Below are positions 1 to 9,346 of a stretch of 64,000 nucleotides of DNA, one piece after another (position 1 is the stretch's first letter; each line of letters begins with the position of its first letter). This DNA comes from Candidatus Aenigmatarchaeota archaeon. GTDB lineage: Archaea; Aenigmatarchaeota; Aenigmatarchaeia; GW2011-AR5. The notes below the pieces were generated by a model that saw only the letters and a program-made list of their open reading frames with translations, was not told where the DNA came from and did not search any database. Where the stretch lies: positions 1-64,000 of the forward strand of contig JACQID010000006.1 in the NCBI GenBank assembly GCA_016198685.1, read 5' to 3'. Position numbers and translations under genes: made by a program.

Positions 1-80
1 AAATAAAAGTATATATTCTATAAAACATATATAGAATCATATATGAAAAAACATATATAAAAAATGCTCATATCTCTCAC

Positions 81-623
81 CTAAAATTCGTCATTTTCAT
101 CAGGCGCCCGGGCCTCCCCGCCCTGTATTTTAGGCTCTTCAGGAGCAAAACTCTCCTTATTTTCTGTCGAATCCTTGCGTATTACGCCTATAGTCATTAA
201 ATCGTCAAAATCTTTGCTTATTCGGCGTGTTTTACGTAAAAATGCCTTCATTGAGGATTCTACTTTATCCAAAAGACGATTGGTAGTATTCGCCGTCAAT
301 AAATACCCTTTTGTAAATCCATTACCCATAGGAATCTTGACAAATTCTACAAGCCCCAAAGATCGCCATTTCCTTAGCTCTTCATATGTTTGTGACTGGG
401 AAATCGACAAAATATCAGATATTTTATCCACAGTAAGCGGAATATTGTCTTTTCGGTATTTTAAAAGCTCTAATAAAAGCTTTGAGTGATTTGCACGGCT
501 TTCTTTACGTTTTAGACCCAAACGCTTAACCCATACATCTGCCATGAGTTCAGGAGTTAAACTATCCATATGATCCGGCGGAGAAATCCGCTGAAAAACC
601 ATGTCAGAAAGCTTCTTCTTCAT
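81..623 (-). CDS. winged-helix/HTH-type putative regulator
   Basis: 180 aa ORF; central HTH-like segment (DKISDILSISQSQTYEELRKWRSLGLVEF); overlaps downstream deaminase ORF boundary. Confidence 0.55.
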   Translation of the reverse strand: MKKKLSDMVFQRISPPDHMDSLTPELMADVWVKRLGLKRKESRANHSKLLLELLKYRKDNIPLTVDKISDILSISQSQTYEELRKWRSLGLVEFVKIPMGNGFTKGYLLTANTTNRLLDKVESSMKAFLRKTRRISKDFDDLMTIGVIRKDSTENKESFAPEEPKIQGGEARAPDENDEF

Positions 624-1060
624 ACTCTTATCAACTCCACTCCGGCTTCTTTCAGGAGCCGCGTGCCTAAATCGTCGGGATAATCTTCCTTAGCAACCAC
701 TTTCGTTATTCCCGCATTGATTATCATCTTGGCGCATTGCGTGCACGCCGTAAGGGTAGTATACAAAGTGGCGCCTTCAGTACGCATGCCGTGCCGTGCC
801 GCCTGGACAATTGCATTCTCCTCGGCATGGGAGCAGCTGCATTTATCTAAAGACGTGCCTGATGGCACAGTCGAAGCGCAGCGAACGCAAGATCCTTCAA
901 AGCAATTCTTGATGCCTCGCGGCGTTCCATTATAGCCCGTGGATATAATCTGCTTATCCCTAACTAAAACAGCGCCTATTTGCCTTCGTATGCAGTTAGC
1001 CCGGCCAGCAACCTCTTTTGCTATGTTCATGAAATAGGTATCCCAGTCAGGCCGTTGCAC
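620..1060 (-). CDS. deoxycytidylate (dCMP) deaminase family protein
   Basis: HAEENAIVQAARHG and TACTQCAKMIINAGI zinc/catalytic deaminase motifs; GYNGTPRG. Confidence 0.93.
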   Translation of the reverse strand: MQRPDWDTYFMNIAKEVAGRANCIRRQIGAVLVRDKQIISTGYNGTPRGIKNCFEGSCVRCASTVPSGTSLDKCSCSHAEENAIVQAARHGMRTEGATLYTTLTACTQCAKMIINAGITKVVAKEDYPDDLGTRLLKEAGVELIRV

Positions 1061-1305
1061 TATAGCCCACCCTTTAATGATATATTTGTAGCCTCATGGG
1101 TCACCCATTTGCCATAAAATATAGCCTCAGAAGGCCACTTTTTTCTTGTGTTTGGCTGATTTTTTATGTTAGCGCTCAGGCCTAGCATATCACATGAAAA
1201 ATAGCTGCTTTCATTTTCTATCCGGAATAAACCGCCAAATATGCTGCTTTGCACTTCTTTCACAAATAACCTTGGTGACATACTAACCTCTTTGGTCCCG
1301 CTCAC
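1060..1305 (-). CDS. hypothetical protein
   Basis: 81 aa ORF abutting the deaminase start; no recognised motif. Confidence 0.4.
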   Translation of the reverse strand: MSGTKEVSMSPRLFVKEVQSSIFGGLFRIENESSYFSCDMLGLSANIKNQPNTRKKWPSEAIFYGKWVTHEATNISLKGGL

Positions 1306-1453
1306 TTTTATATTTTACGGTATTAGAGAATAATTCCCGTCTTTAACCGGAGTAAGGTCATTTTTCATAAATATAGAGAAGGAAAGACTGAAAAATTTTC
1401 AGAATTAAAGCGGAATAAAATTTTAGTAAAAATAGATCAAAAATGCTCATATT

Positions 1454-1831
1454 TCATAAATCATTTTCTATAAAATATGTTGGTAATTGCTTACGTCTCA
1501 AAGAAAATCCCTTGAAATAGTTCTTGTCATCATCAGATATCCCTGCACTGAAATCCAGCCAAGGATCGCGGTAGCCGGCAATTACTCTGCCCACATCAAA
1601 AGGATATAATCCCTTATACTCCTCATGCGGCGCGTTTACGCCAAAGGATCCGTCATCATATTGCGTGATTATTATTCTACTTTTTGGAGTAGTTTTTACA
1701 GGAGATGTCATAAGATCCACAAATATGCTTTTCATTTTTATGTAGCTAATTAATTTAAAATTTGGCGATCTTTTGTTAAGCGTAAGCGGATTTTGCATGG
1801 GTGTTTTTCGGCTATTTTTATGGGGTTTCAA
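1454..1831 (-). CDS. hypothetical protein
   Basis: 125 aa ORF; no recognised motif. Confidence 0.4.
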   Translation of the reverse strand: MKPHKNSRKTPMQNPLTLNKRSPNFKLISYIKMKSIFVDLMTSPVKTTPKSRIIITQYDDGSFGVNAPHEEYKGLYPFDVGRVIAGYRDPWLDFSAGISDDDKNYFKGFSLRRKQLPTYFIENDL

Positions 1832-2086
1832 GGATATTTTATTACGGCTTTTGGCCGGAATTTTTTATGTTAGATTTCGAGGGAGTTTTTTGTATAGTAT
1901 TTTTATATAGTTTTTATAGTATATTTTTTATAATATTATTTGTATTTTATATTTTATAGAATATATATACTGCCTGATCCCTAACATAGAATATATTTTA
2001 ACTTATAATATAGCTAGAGCTTTATACGAATAAATTCATGGGAATAGTAGGGAGACAAAAATTATATCAAAAATAAAAGAAATTGT

Positions 2087-2317
2087 TTATCGCTTCTTTC
2101 TTTTCTTAGGTTCAGATTCGTTCATGCAGTGCGACTGTGCCTTGTAGTATTTTGCCGTGCCCAATAATGCGAGGCCTGCGAAATACTGCAATGCCAGGAT
2201 GCCTGTGGCCATATCGAGACCTATCTCAGGCATCTTCAGTTGCTGTCCGATCCCGCTTACGAGAAGGACTAATGCAAGAGCTCCGAATACTGAATACATG
2301 ATGCAATTGGAGCACAT
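2087..2317 (-). CDS. small membrane protein
   Basis: 76 aa, two hydrophobic segments, basic C-terminus. Confidence 0.5.
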   Translation of the reverse strand: MCSNCIMYSVFGALALVLLVSGIGQQLKMPEIGLDMATGILALQYFAGLALLGTAKYYKAQSHCMNESEPKKRKKR

Positions 2318-2415
2318 AGAATAAATTGAAAAGGCCGGTATATATAGTTAACCAAGCAGGTAGTATGATTTAATTCGCTATGCACAATTTTTGTAATATA
2401 CCAACTATAAGCTTT

Positions 2416-2730
2416 TTAGACCGGATCGTAACCGCCACCTGTTATGGGATTGCAACGGAGCAGGCGGAACGCGCCCAGCAGCATTCCGATAACCGGGCCC
2501 CTCTTCTTGACGGCCACTTTGGCATATTGCGAGCATGTTGGCATGAATGAGCACATCTTTTTTACGCCGAACTCTTTTTTCAACTGCGGATCTATCTGCT
2601 TTTGATAATAATTTATACTGTCAAGAATGAAACTATCTTTTCTAGGCATACTATGAACGTTGCGAGCCCAGATTACAACTGCGCGACCAAAGCCTCCCGG
2701 ACCGCAGCAACAGTCAACCTGTCCCTTCAT
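2416..2730 (-). CDS. yidD: YidD-family membrane protein insertion efficiency factor
   Basis: [45 protein letters not shown] matches the YidD signature (C-x-x-x-PTCSxY ... LLRCxPxxxGGxDPV). Confidence 0.88.
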   Translation of the reverse strand: MKGQVDCCCGPGGFGRAVVIWARNVHSMPRKDSFILDSINYYQKQIDPQLKKEFGVKKMCSFMPTCSQYAKVAVKKRGPVIGMLLGAFRLLRCNPITGGGYDPV

Positions 2731-3038
2731 CTAGCTCCCCTGGGTTTAAGCTTTGAGAATTTACGAAGAACGGCTTCAAAATTATCGGCCAGCTCTTCGC
2801 CGTCCTTTGTGAGCTTTACATATTTGATTCGCCCTTCCTTGTCGAAATCAACAAGACCCATTTCTTCAAACATTTCAAGAAGCTTGACCGTGTGCGAATA
2901 CGTGCAATCGGTCTCTTTTGCAAGAACTGATACATATTTTGCATTACCCATCTTTATGCACATGAGAAGCTTAACTGGCTTCTTTCTGAGGAAGAGATAC
3001 TCGAGCTCGTTTTTAACGCTCATATAGAGTCTATGCAT
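2727..3038 (-). CDS. winged-helix transcriptional regulator
   Basis: 103 aa; [51 protein letters not shown] wHTH pattern. Confidence 0.75.
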   Translation of the reverse strand: MHRLYMSVKNELEYLFLRKKPVKLLMCIKMGNAKYVSVLAKETDCTYSHTVKLLEMFEEMGLVDFDKEGRIKYVKLTKDGEELADNFEAVLRKFSKLKPRGAR

Positions 3039-3080
3039 GCGCCTGCTTAAATATGCGATATATCTATTTCGGTATATATG

Positions 3081-3560
3081 TCACTTTTCAAGGCCTCGTT
3101 TTTTCGCCAGCATTGAAAAGGAAAACGCGTATATTAAGGACCATAATATGGTCGATAACATCGAGAGCGTATAATTGTAAAGACCTGCAATCATACCAAG
3201 CCCTATGATCAGCAAGCTCCCTGATATCCAGATAACTCCGGCAAACAGAAAAGTTACTATAAGCGACTTGAGAAAAATGCCTGAGCCCGGTATTTTTTCT
3301 GCAAATAGCATGACTAGAATGGCAAAAAAGCCCCCGCGCATCGCCTCATTTATTATGGCAGGTGGCGAACTCAGGATAATGCTCCCTAATGCGTTTTGCA
3401 AAACCTCAGGATATAAGTACGCTATACTTATTATCCCGGCGAAACTCACAGCAAAGTAAGCTATGATGCCTGAAATCACACCTGTCTTCATCCATTCCCT
3501 GCCGGAATCTGCGTAACGATCCTTCATAATCATATTTAGGCTAGAGCATTTTAAATACAA
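3081..3560 (-). CDS. multi-pass membrane protein
   Basis: 159 aa with several hydrophobic helices. Confidence 0.5.
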   Translation of the reverse strand: MYLKCSSLNMIMKDRYADSGREWMKTGVISGIIAYFAVSFAGIISIAYLYPEVLQNALGSIILSSPPAIINEAMRGGFFAILVMLFAEKIPGSGIFLKSLIVTFLFAGVIWISGSLLIIGLGMIAGLYNYTLSMLSTILWSLIYAFSFSMLAKKRGLEK

Positions 3561-3578
3561 TCCAAGCGTTATTGTTAT

Positions 3579-3797
3579 ATGTCCGAACTTACTCTGCAGC
3601 CGATACGCAGGCTTTTCTTCAGGACCGGGGCGAAGCGCGTTTCTGACAAGGCCGCCGAGGCGCTTATAAACAATATGGAAGAGCGAGCGCTAAGAATAGC
3701 CGAAGAAGCGTGGAATCTCGCTCGTCATGCGGGCCGAAGCACGGTCATGAAGCAGGACATCAGAATGGCGGAAAAACTCGTAAAGGAAAAGAAATAA
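3579..3797 (+). CDS. archaeal histone
   Basis: 72 aa; histone-fold pattern PIRRLFFRTGAKRVSDKAAEALINNMEERALRIAEEAWNLARHAGRSTVMKQDIRMAEK. Confidence 0.92.
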   Translation: MSELTLQPIRRLFFRTGAKRVSDKAAEALINNMEERALRIAEEAWNLARHAGRSTVMKQDIRMAEKLVKEKK

Positions 3798-3804
3798 TCG
3801 CCTT

Positions 3805-4755
3805 CTAGTCCCTGATACCGTCTTCAGTGACGCTGAATACTGCTTCACCTTCAGGCAAATTAGGAGAATCAATCAGCCGCGCGACTCTCTTAGTCTGTTT
3901 GCTTTTTCTCAGGTACATACGGTATGTCGATGCATGACCGAGTATGTGACCTCCTATTGCAGTTGTAGGATCTCCGAAAAGCATGTCAGGCTTGGCCATG
4001 ACTTGGTTTGTCATGTATACAGCAACGTTGAATGAATCCGCAATTTTTTGCAGCGAATGGAGATGCCTGTTCAATTTCTGCTGTCTTGGCGCAAGTTCGC
4101 CCCTGCCCGTGTAATCAGAACGGAAGTGAGACATCATGGAATCAATGACAATAAGCTTCACGTTTCTTTCTTTTATGATATCACGCGCTTTTTCAACAAG
4201 CACCACTTGGTGATCTGAATTGTAAGCCTTGGCTACGAATATGTTCTTGAGAACTTCTTCGGGCTCGAGGCCCTGCGCCTTTGCAAGCTGCACAATTCTC
4301 TCAGGACGGAATGTGCTTTCCGTATCTATGAATATACAATTGCCACCAAGTCCTCCTTTTTCGACAGGCATCTGCACATTGACAGAAAGTTGGAAACCAA
4401 GCTGCGATTTTCCGGAACCGAAAGCTCCGAATCCTTCTGTTATGGCCTGAGTTTCCACTCCGCCACCTAGCAATGCATTAAGAGAATTACTGCCAGTCGT
4501 TACTTTTCCTATTTCTTTTCTTCGTTCCATCACGTCGGCAGCTGACTTGAATCCCATGTCAAGTTTGTCGCGCGCAGCTTCTATTATTTTTTCAGCAGTC
4601 GCCTGACCTATCTCGCAGGCCGTAACAATTTCTCCTGCCGATGCCGCGGCTATGCTCATGAGATCCTCATATCCCGCTTCCCTAAGTTTCTGCGCTCCCT
4701 TAGGTCCGATGCCCGGCAAATCCTCTATTGAAATCATTTCAGTCATGCGTTTCAC
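3805..4755 (-). CDS. radA: DNA repair and recombination protein RadA
   Basis: N-terminal HhH ([25 protein letters not shown]); Walker [50 protein letters not shown]. Confidence 0.97.
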   Translation of the reverse strand: MKRMTEMISIEDLPGIGPKGAQKLREAGYEDLMSIAAASAGEIVTACEIGQATAEKIIEAARDKLDMGFKSAADVMERRKEIGKVTTGSNSLNALLGGGVETQAITEGFGAFGSGKSQLGFQLSVNVQMPVEKGGLGGNCIFIDTESTFRPERIVQLAKAQGLEPEEVLKNIFVAKAYNSDHQVVLVEKARDIIKERNVKLIVIDSMMSHFRSDYTGRGELAPRQQKLNRHLHSLQKIADSFNVAVYMTNQVMAKPDMLFGDPTTAIGGHILGHASTYRMYLRKSKQTKRVARLIDSPNLPEGEAVFSVTEDGIRD

Positions 4756-4759
4756 CCTT

Positions 4760-5737
4760 TTACGCCGTGCCCCGAGGCAACAGCCTGTTTATCTCTTCCT
4801 TTATGTCAACGCTCTTCACAGAATTCGTAACGAATTCAAGTCTGTCAAAGAAAGTATTACGCCTCACTTTTCCGGAGAACACGTATTCCCGGCCGAGTTC
4901 CGCTTTTTCATAGACATGCTTTAAGTCCCTCTTCATATCGAAGATTCTCTTCGCTTCGTTCTTCGTCATTCCAAGAACGAATTCCGCCTGCTCGTTAAAC
5001 AGGACGACGCGTATGCTTTCTGTGCCGTCGTCTATTATTCCTGTGAGAACTATGTTGTGTTCCGGCGAGACTTCTCCGTGCTCTTCACACTTGAAGCCGT
5101 TCGCTTCCTTCAGGCTGGCCCTGCATTGCGGGCATACCGGATAAAACATATTGGAATTGAAAAGCTGCATAAGACAGGCACGAACTTCTCTTCTATATCC
5201 TTCCTGCAGATCTTTTATCGAAGATCTTTCAATTTGAGCTGTTGGCTCTTCTGCAACGTCTATTTTTTCCGAGCTTCTCTGCAGAAGACCATATTTGCCT
5301 ATGCGAAGTTCGGCATAACCATCATATCCTTCTCTTGAAAATCCCTTGAAATGGATAACATCCCCGATCTTGGTTTGTTCAAGAACTTGCAATTCCTCAT
5401 TCCACAAACTGAGCCTTACCGAACCTGTGTGATCGGCAATAATAATGTTAACAACTTTTCCTTCTGCCTTATCGGTTTTGAATTCTTTGACAGGGAAAAT
5501 CTTTGTTATTTTCCCTACGACATCGACATTCTTCATCCCCGGCACGATGCTGCCGATGTAGAGTCGCTCTTTTTTCTTAAGAAGCTGAACGCCAAGTTCC
5601 TTGGCCACTATGTATACTGCTCCTTCTTCGGATATAAGACCCGAAAGTTCTTCTTGCTTTTCCTGAACACGGGCCTTTATTTCGCTTTCATTAAGGCCTG
5701 AATCTGCGGCAATCTTGGTTATCATTTCGCTTATCAT
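4760..5737 (-). CDS. replication factor A / single-stranded DNA-binding protein (OB folds, zinc finger)
   Basis: 325 aa; OB-fold segments ([45 protein letters not shown]) and CPxC...CxxH zinc-binding segment; next to radA. Confidence 0.9.
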   Translation of the reverse strand: MISEMITKIAADSGLNESEIKARVQEKQEELSGLISEEGAVYIVAKELGVQLLKKKERLYIGSIVPGMKNVDVVGKITKIFPVKEFKTDKAEGKVVNIIIADHTGSVRLSLWNEELQVLEQTKIGDVIHFKGFSREGYDGYAELRIGKYGLLQRSSEKIDVAEEPTAQIERSSIKDLQEGYRREVRACLMQLFNSNMFYPVCPQCRASLKEANGFKCEEHGEVSPEHNIVLTGIIDDGTESIRVVLFNEQAEFVLGMTKNEAKRIFDMKRDLKHVYEKAELGREYVFSGKVRRNTFFDRLEFVTNSVKSVDIKEEINRLLPRGTA

Positions 5738-5801
5738 GCGAGAAACTATATCGGAAAAATGTTTAAAGAAATAGAGAGCGAAAGAAAAGTGCGGAAAGTG
5801 C

Positions 5802-6056
5802 TCAGATTATTTCCTTCTCGGATATTATCACGAAGTCGCCCACGGACTTCACTGCCGAGAAAGGCACAAGCGTCCTGCTTCCTTCATCCCTTTCGAGATT
5901 GAGTTCAGAGGAGTGTCTTGTGGGCTCAACCATTACTATGCTAAGAAGTTCTCCGGATTCGGCCACGAAGTTTAAGTCGCCGACTACGCCGAATTTTCTG
6001 CCGGTTTCTTCGGAAACTATGACTTTGCCGATGAGATCTCTTCCTCTTGTAGCCAT
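5802..6056 (-). CDS. PRC-barrel domain protein
   Basis: 84 aa; DLIGKVIVSEETGRKFGVVGDLNFVAESGELLSIVV-type PRC-barrel pattern. Confidence 0.8.
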   Translation of the reverse strand: MATRGRDLIGKVIVSEETGRKFGVVGDLNFVAESGELLSIVMVEPTRHSSELNLERDEGSRTLVPFSAVKSVGDFVIISEKEII

Positions 6057-6172
6057 GTTACCACCTCGTTATATGGCTATATAATTCACTAGCAATCTTA
6101 AATACGTTTTTATCAGAAAAGCGCACTTTGATACGGTCATTAGGTCTTCTATCATAAATTTTATGTTAGTGA

Positions 6173-7336
6173 TCAGGCCTTGACTACAAGCGTCTTGAGC
6201 TTCGCTGCCAGATGGTAAACGAAAGCCCTGTCTTTTCTTGTTCTTTCTACCATCTTATCGGCCATCATCCTGATCAATATGTTGTTGACGCTCCTTACAG
6301 CGTGCTGACGGGTCTTGTATTTCTCAAGTGGCAGGCGGTTCGCTATGTCGCCTGGAGATGCGGGACCGGTAGCAAGGACTTCTATGACGTCTCTCTGCAT
6401 AGGTGTTAGGGCTTCTATTGCGCTCACAGAAATGCTCTTCTCCTCTTCCTTGCGGGCCGAGACCATATCAACCGTAATCGTAGGGCGGCCCTGGCGTGCT
6501 GCAGCATTGATAAGTTCTGTGCAAACACGTAGCACTTCCCTTGGAAATCCGCCGGTCTTCTCGTATATAGCATCTATTGCGTCTTGATCAAACGGAGCAT
6601 GCCCCTTGCCGCCGACGCTCTCTATACGCATGGTTATCATCTGCTGCATCTCGTGCTTCGTGAGAGCAAGCACTTCAATTCTTGTGACTATTCTTTTCCT
6701 TAGTGTTTCCAGTTTATCGCGTATCTTCGATTCAAAGACAGGTAAACCGGATAATATTATAGTCATGTTTTCTATCTGGTCACTAAGTACCCTAATCCAT
6801 TCAAGCATCTCCAGTTCAGCTTCATGAGCCTCGTCAAGGAAGAATATGAGATGCTTGCCCCGTAATTTCTTGTTCATGAAATCGGGTATTTGGTACGGAT
6901 TTTTTATGTTAGGTATAAAGAGCCTCAGGAACCATGGTGCGCCGTATTTGTTGTTGAAAATATCCAGTAGTTCCTGCGTATTGGCAGGCGGTTTTCCTGT
7001 ATATAGAACTTCAAAATTTTTAGGAACATTCATAGCTGACCATTTTAATAGAGTGGTTTTACCAGATCCTGTCGGGCCTGTCACCAAAGAAATATTATGC
7101 TTTTCTTCTATCGCTGAAAGAAGCGCAGCTTTCTGATCACCGTATCCAACATAGAGATCGGGTTTTATACTGAATGTAAAAGGGCTCTGAAACCAGCCAT
7201 TTTCGGTTATCCACTCTTTCACTCTTTTGGGCCAGCCTATGGAGCTATTTTTGCCCTCTAAAGAGGGGTTTTCGGAGCCTTTTTCCTGTGTAAAAGGAGC
7301 TTCGGGAACCGGTATATCTTCCTCAGGCGGGGCCAT
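6173..7336 (-). CDS. AAA+ ATPase with C-terminal winged helix (ORC/Cdc6- or AAA_22-like)
   Basis: Walker A GPTGSGKT, Walker B LIFFLDEAHE, sensor-1-like IILSGLP, C-terminal wHTH (LTPMQRDVIEVLATGPASPGDIANRLPLEK); next to a repeat field. Confidence 0.8.
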   Translation of the reverse strand: MAPPEEDIPVPEAPFTQEKGSENPSLEGKNSSIGWPKRVKEWITENGWFQSPFTFSIKPDLYVGYGDQKAALLSAIEEKHNISLVTGPTGSGKTTLLKWSAMNVPKNFEVLYTGKPPANTQELLDIFNNKYGAPWFLRLFIPNIKNPYQIPDFMNKKLRGKHLIFFLDEAHEAELEMLEWIRVLSDQIENMTIILSGLPVFESKIRDKLETLRKRIVTRIEVLALTKHEMQQMITMRIESVGGKGHAPFDQDAIDAIYEKTGGFPREVLRVCTELINAAARQGRPTITVDMVSARKEEEKSISVSAIEALTPMQRDVIEVLATGPASPGDIANRLPLEKYKTRQHAVRSVNNILIRMMADKMVERTRKDRAFVYHLAAKLKTLVVKA

Positions 7337-7350
7337 CTATTCATATCTGC

Positions 7351-7624
7351 TTCACGGCTTAAAAAGATTTAGGTAGTGAAGTTCACGGGATCTTCACGCG
7401 ATTTTTGCTTTGTTCACGCATCTATTCACGGATTTTTTAATATTTTTCGTGAAGTTCACGTTTTTTGGCATTATGAATTCATGTGAAGATCTGTGAACTT
7501 CACGTGAAACAAGATCTTCACGAAGGTATTCACGTGAAGCCCGTGAAGGTCTTGTGAAGGGTTCGTGAAGCTTGCGTGAATAGTTGGTGAAGTATATGTG
7601 AAGAGTTGTTGAATAGTTAGTGAA
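7351..7624. repeat. iteron-like cluster 1 of GTGAA/TTCAC pentamers, including TTCACGTGAA palindromes
   Basis: 22 occurrences counted by eye in about 275 bp, e.g. GTGAACTTCACGTGAAAC and TATTCACGTGAAG. Confidence 0.95.
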
Positions 7625-7814
7625 GCTCAATGAAAGCGTATGGGATTTTATTATGATTTGTGACTTACTATTCCGGTTTTTGAGAGGAATATCATCAGTT
7701 TGTGAGCTTTTTTATGTATTTTTCTGACCTAATGGGGCCTATTGTGAGGGAAGAATATGAAACTTAAATATCTTCTCAAAAATGTGTGAGTTTGTCCAAA
7801 GACGTTCATATAAC

Positions 7815-7935
7815 TTCACGTGAACTTCACGGCGTATTCACGGATCTTCACAGATGTTCACGGACTTTCACGTGAACTTCATAACATATCTATGAAGTTC
7901 ACGTGAACTTCACGAAGCCACCCGTGAATATTCAC
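7815..7935. repeat. iteron-like cluster 2, including a 20-bp perfect palindrome TGAAGTTCACGTGAACTTCA (7893-7912)
   Basis: 13 GTGAA/TTCAC occurrences counted by eye in about 120 bp; three TTCACGTGAA cores. Confidence 0.95.
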
Positions 7936-8061
7936 AGACACGTGAGTAAAATGTGAGTATTTTGTGAGTTTTAGAAAACTAACATATTTTAATTTTTCTG
8001 TCTTTATGGCAAAAAACCTTATATTTAGACGATTGGAAATATTTTAGGCTATTTTTAGCCT

Positions 8062-8370
8062 TTAATTGCTCTGTGCATTGCTCAAAATCTTTAACATTTT
8101 TAGAATTTCGCCTATGCTACGACCTTCCGCTATCTTCTGAAGTACATACGGCTTTAAACGGATCACTCGAAGCATCGGACGGCTTCCACTGCCAAGGCTT
8201 GTCTCCTCCAAAAGAGGTTCCAGTATGCCACCTATGTAAGTTCCGACCGTAGTTGCAGACAATCCCGTATCTCTGGATAGCTGCCTTAGCCACAATCCGT
8301 CAGGATTTCTCGCAAGAGCAGATATTATACTAGATATCTTCTTGCCATCAAACCCTTTCTTTCTGCCCAT
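8062..8370 (-). CDS. small winged-helix/HTH protein
   Basis: 102 aa; ALARNPDGLWLRQLSRDTGLSATTVGTYI HTH pattern; located inside the repeat-rich zone. Confidence 0.65.
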   Translation of the reverse strand: MGRKKGFDGKKISSIISALARNPDGLWLRQLSRDTGLSATTVGTYIGGILEPLLEETSLGSGSRPMLRVIRLKPYVLQKIAEGRSIGEILKMLKILSNAQSN

Positions 8371-8557
8371 GATAAAATAAATTGGACAATTGTACGTTTA
8401 AAGGTTTCATGGCCTTCAAATGGCTGGGAAATGCAGAATTTTGAACAATTCAAGGATTTTGCTATTTTATCCCTCACATACAGGTGTTGAACACGAAATC
8501 GGGGCCTAATAACGCCGTTATATCATCTATATATCTAAACCCGCGCCAACAATAGAT

Positions 8558-9049
8558 ATGCATTTTCTGGCCATAGAGGCAGCTCCCCATATAAAAGAAA
8601 AAATGATGTACATTCAAGAACGCCTCATAGAACTGCCAGGCGTTGTAGCCGTGAAAGAACCCCGCTTTATACTGGCACGTTTGAAGGAAGAAAAACATAT
8701 CCAAGAAAGGCTCAAAAAAGCTGTCGCTGATTTCTGTTCATTTAATATAGACGTGAAAGGCATAGGCGTATTCCCGCATCATCGACACGTAAAATCCGTA
8801 TGGGCAGGAGCACCGGCTCTAAAAAATCTGCAAGCCGCTATTGAGCAAGAGTTCGGCCCGCTAGCGCTGCCCGTTCATTCCGTTATAGCCGGAGTAAAGA
8901 ACGGAAAAGTTAGGGAAGATGTGCTGAAACATGTAAGACAACTTGAAAACCATAGCTTTGGTTCCATGAAGGTAGACATAATAAACATACTGGTCCGGCA
9001 TAATGCCGAAGAGCCGTGGAGAGCAGAAGGTTTCGTGAGGCTTGAGTGA
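8558..9049 (+). CDS. 2H phosphoesterase-like (ThpR/2'-5' RNA ligase family) protein with degenerate HxTx motifs
   Basis: Start MHFLAIEAAPHIKEKM and region KGIGVFPHHRHVKSVWAGAP resemble ThpR; expected HxTL positions read RFIL and HSVI. Confidence 0.6.
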   Translation: MHFLAIEAAPHIKEKMMYIQERLIELPGVVAVKEPRFILARLKEEKHIQERLKKAVADFCSFNIDVKGIGVFPHHRHVKSVWAGAPALKNLQAAIEQEFGPLALPVHSVIAGVKNGKVREDVLKHVRQLENHSFGSMKVDIINILVRHNAEEPWRAEGFVRLE

Positions 9050-9168
9050 TGCGGCTTTTTGTCGCAGTCGACTTGGATGAAAAGATAAAAGAAGAACTGG
9101 CAGTTCATGACATCCCTCATGCGACGATTGCCCCTCAAGCAAACCGGATTCTAGGCTCCTTGACATAA
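9049..9168 (+). pseudogene. truncated ThpR-like N-terminal fragment
   Basis: ATGA overlap with upstream ORF; translates MRLFVAVDLDEKIKEELAVHDIPHATIAPQANRILGSLT*; only a ThpR-like N-terminus survives. Confidence 0.55.
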
Positions 9169-9169
9169 C

Positions 9170-9346
9170 TTCACGGTATAAGAATGCTTCATTCGGAGTC
9201 ATGCATGTGAAATCCGTGAAGCTCAAAAACTCGATTATTGGTCTGGCGGACCCGTATATTCTGGCATAGCATCCTTTGACTTGGCATAACTTCACAAAGG
9301 CTTCACAAAACCTTCACATGAATTCATTTGTTTCACGGCTGTGAAT
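9170..9346. repeat. iteron-like cluster 3 of GTGAA/TTCAC pentamers
   Basis: 8 occurrences counted by eye; ATAACTTCAC is shared with cluster 2. Confidence 0.85.

Noticed and set aside
1160-6910. Recurring TTTTATGTTAG word (about 1163, 1863, 6158, 6901)
   Set aside because: Two of four copies lie in coding sequence encoding NIKN on the minus strand; no consistent position relative to genes.
7394-7630. 78-aa minus-strand ORF in the ORF track
   Set aside because: Composed almost entirely of the GTGAA/TTCAC repeat field; low-complexity translation, so an artefact of the repeats.
7351-7935. Possible CRISPR array
   Set aside because: Repeats are 5-10 bp palindromic words with irregular spacing and orientation; no uniform repeat-spacer units and no cas operon.
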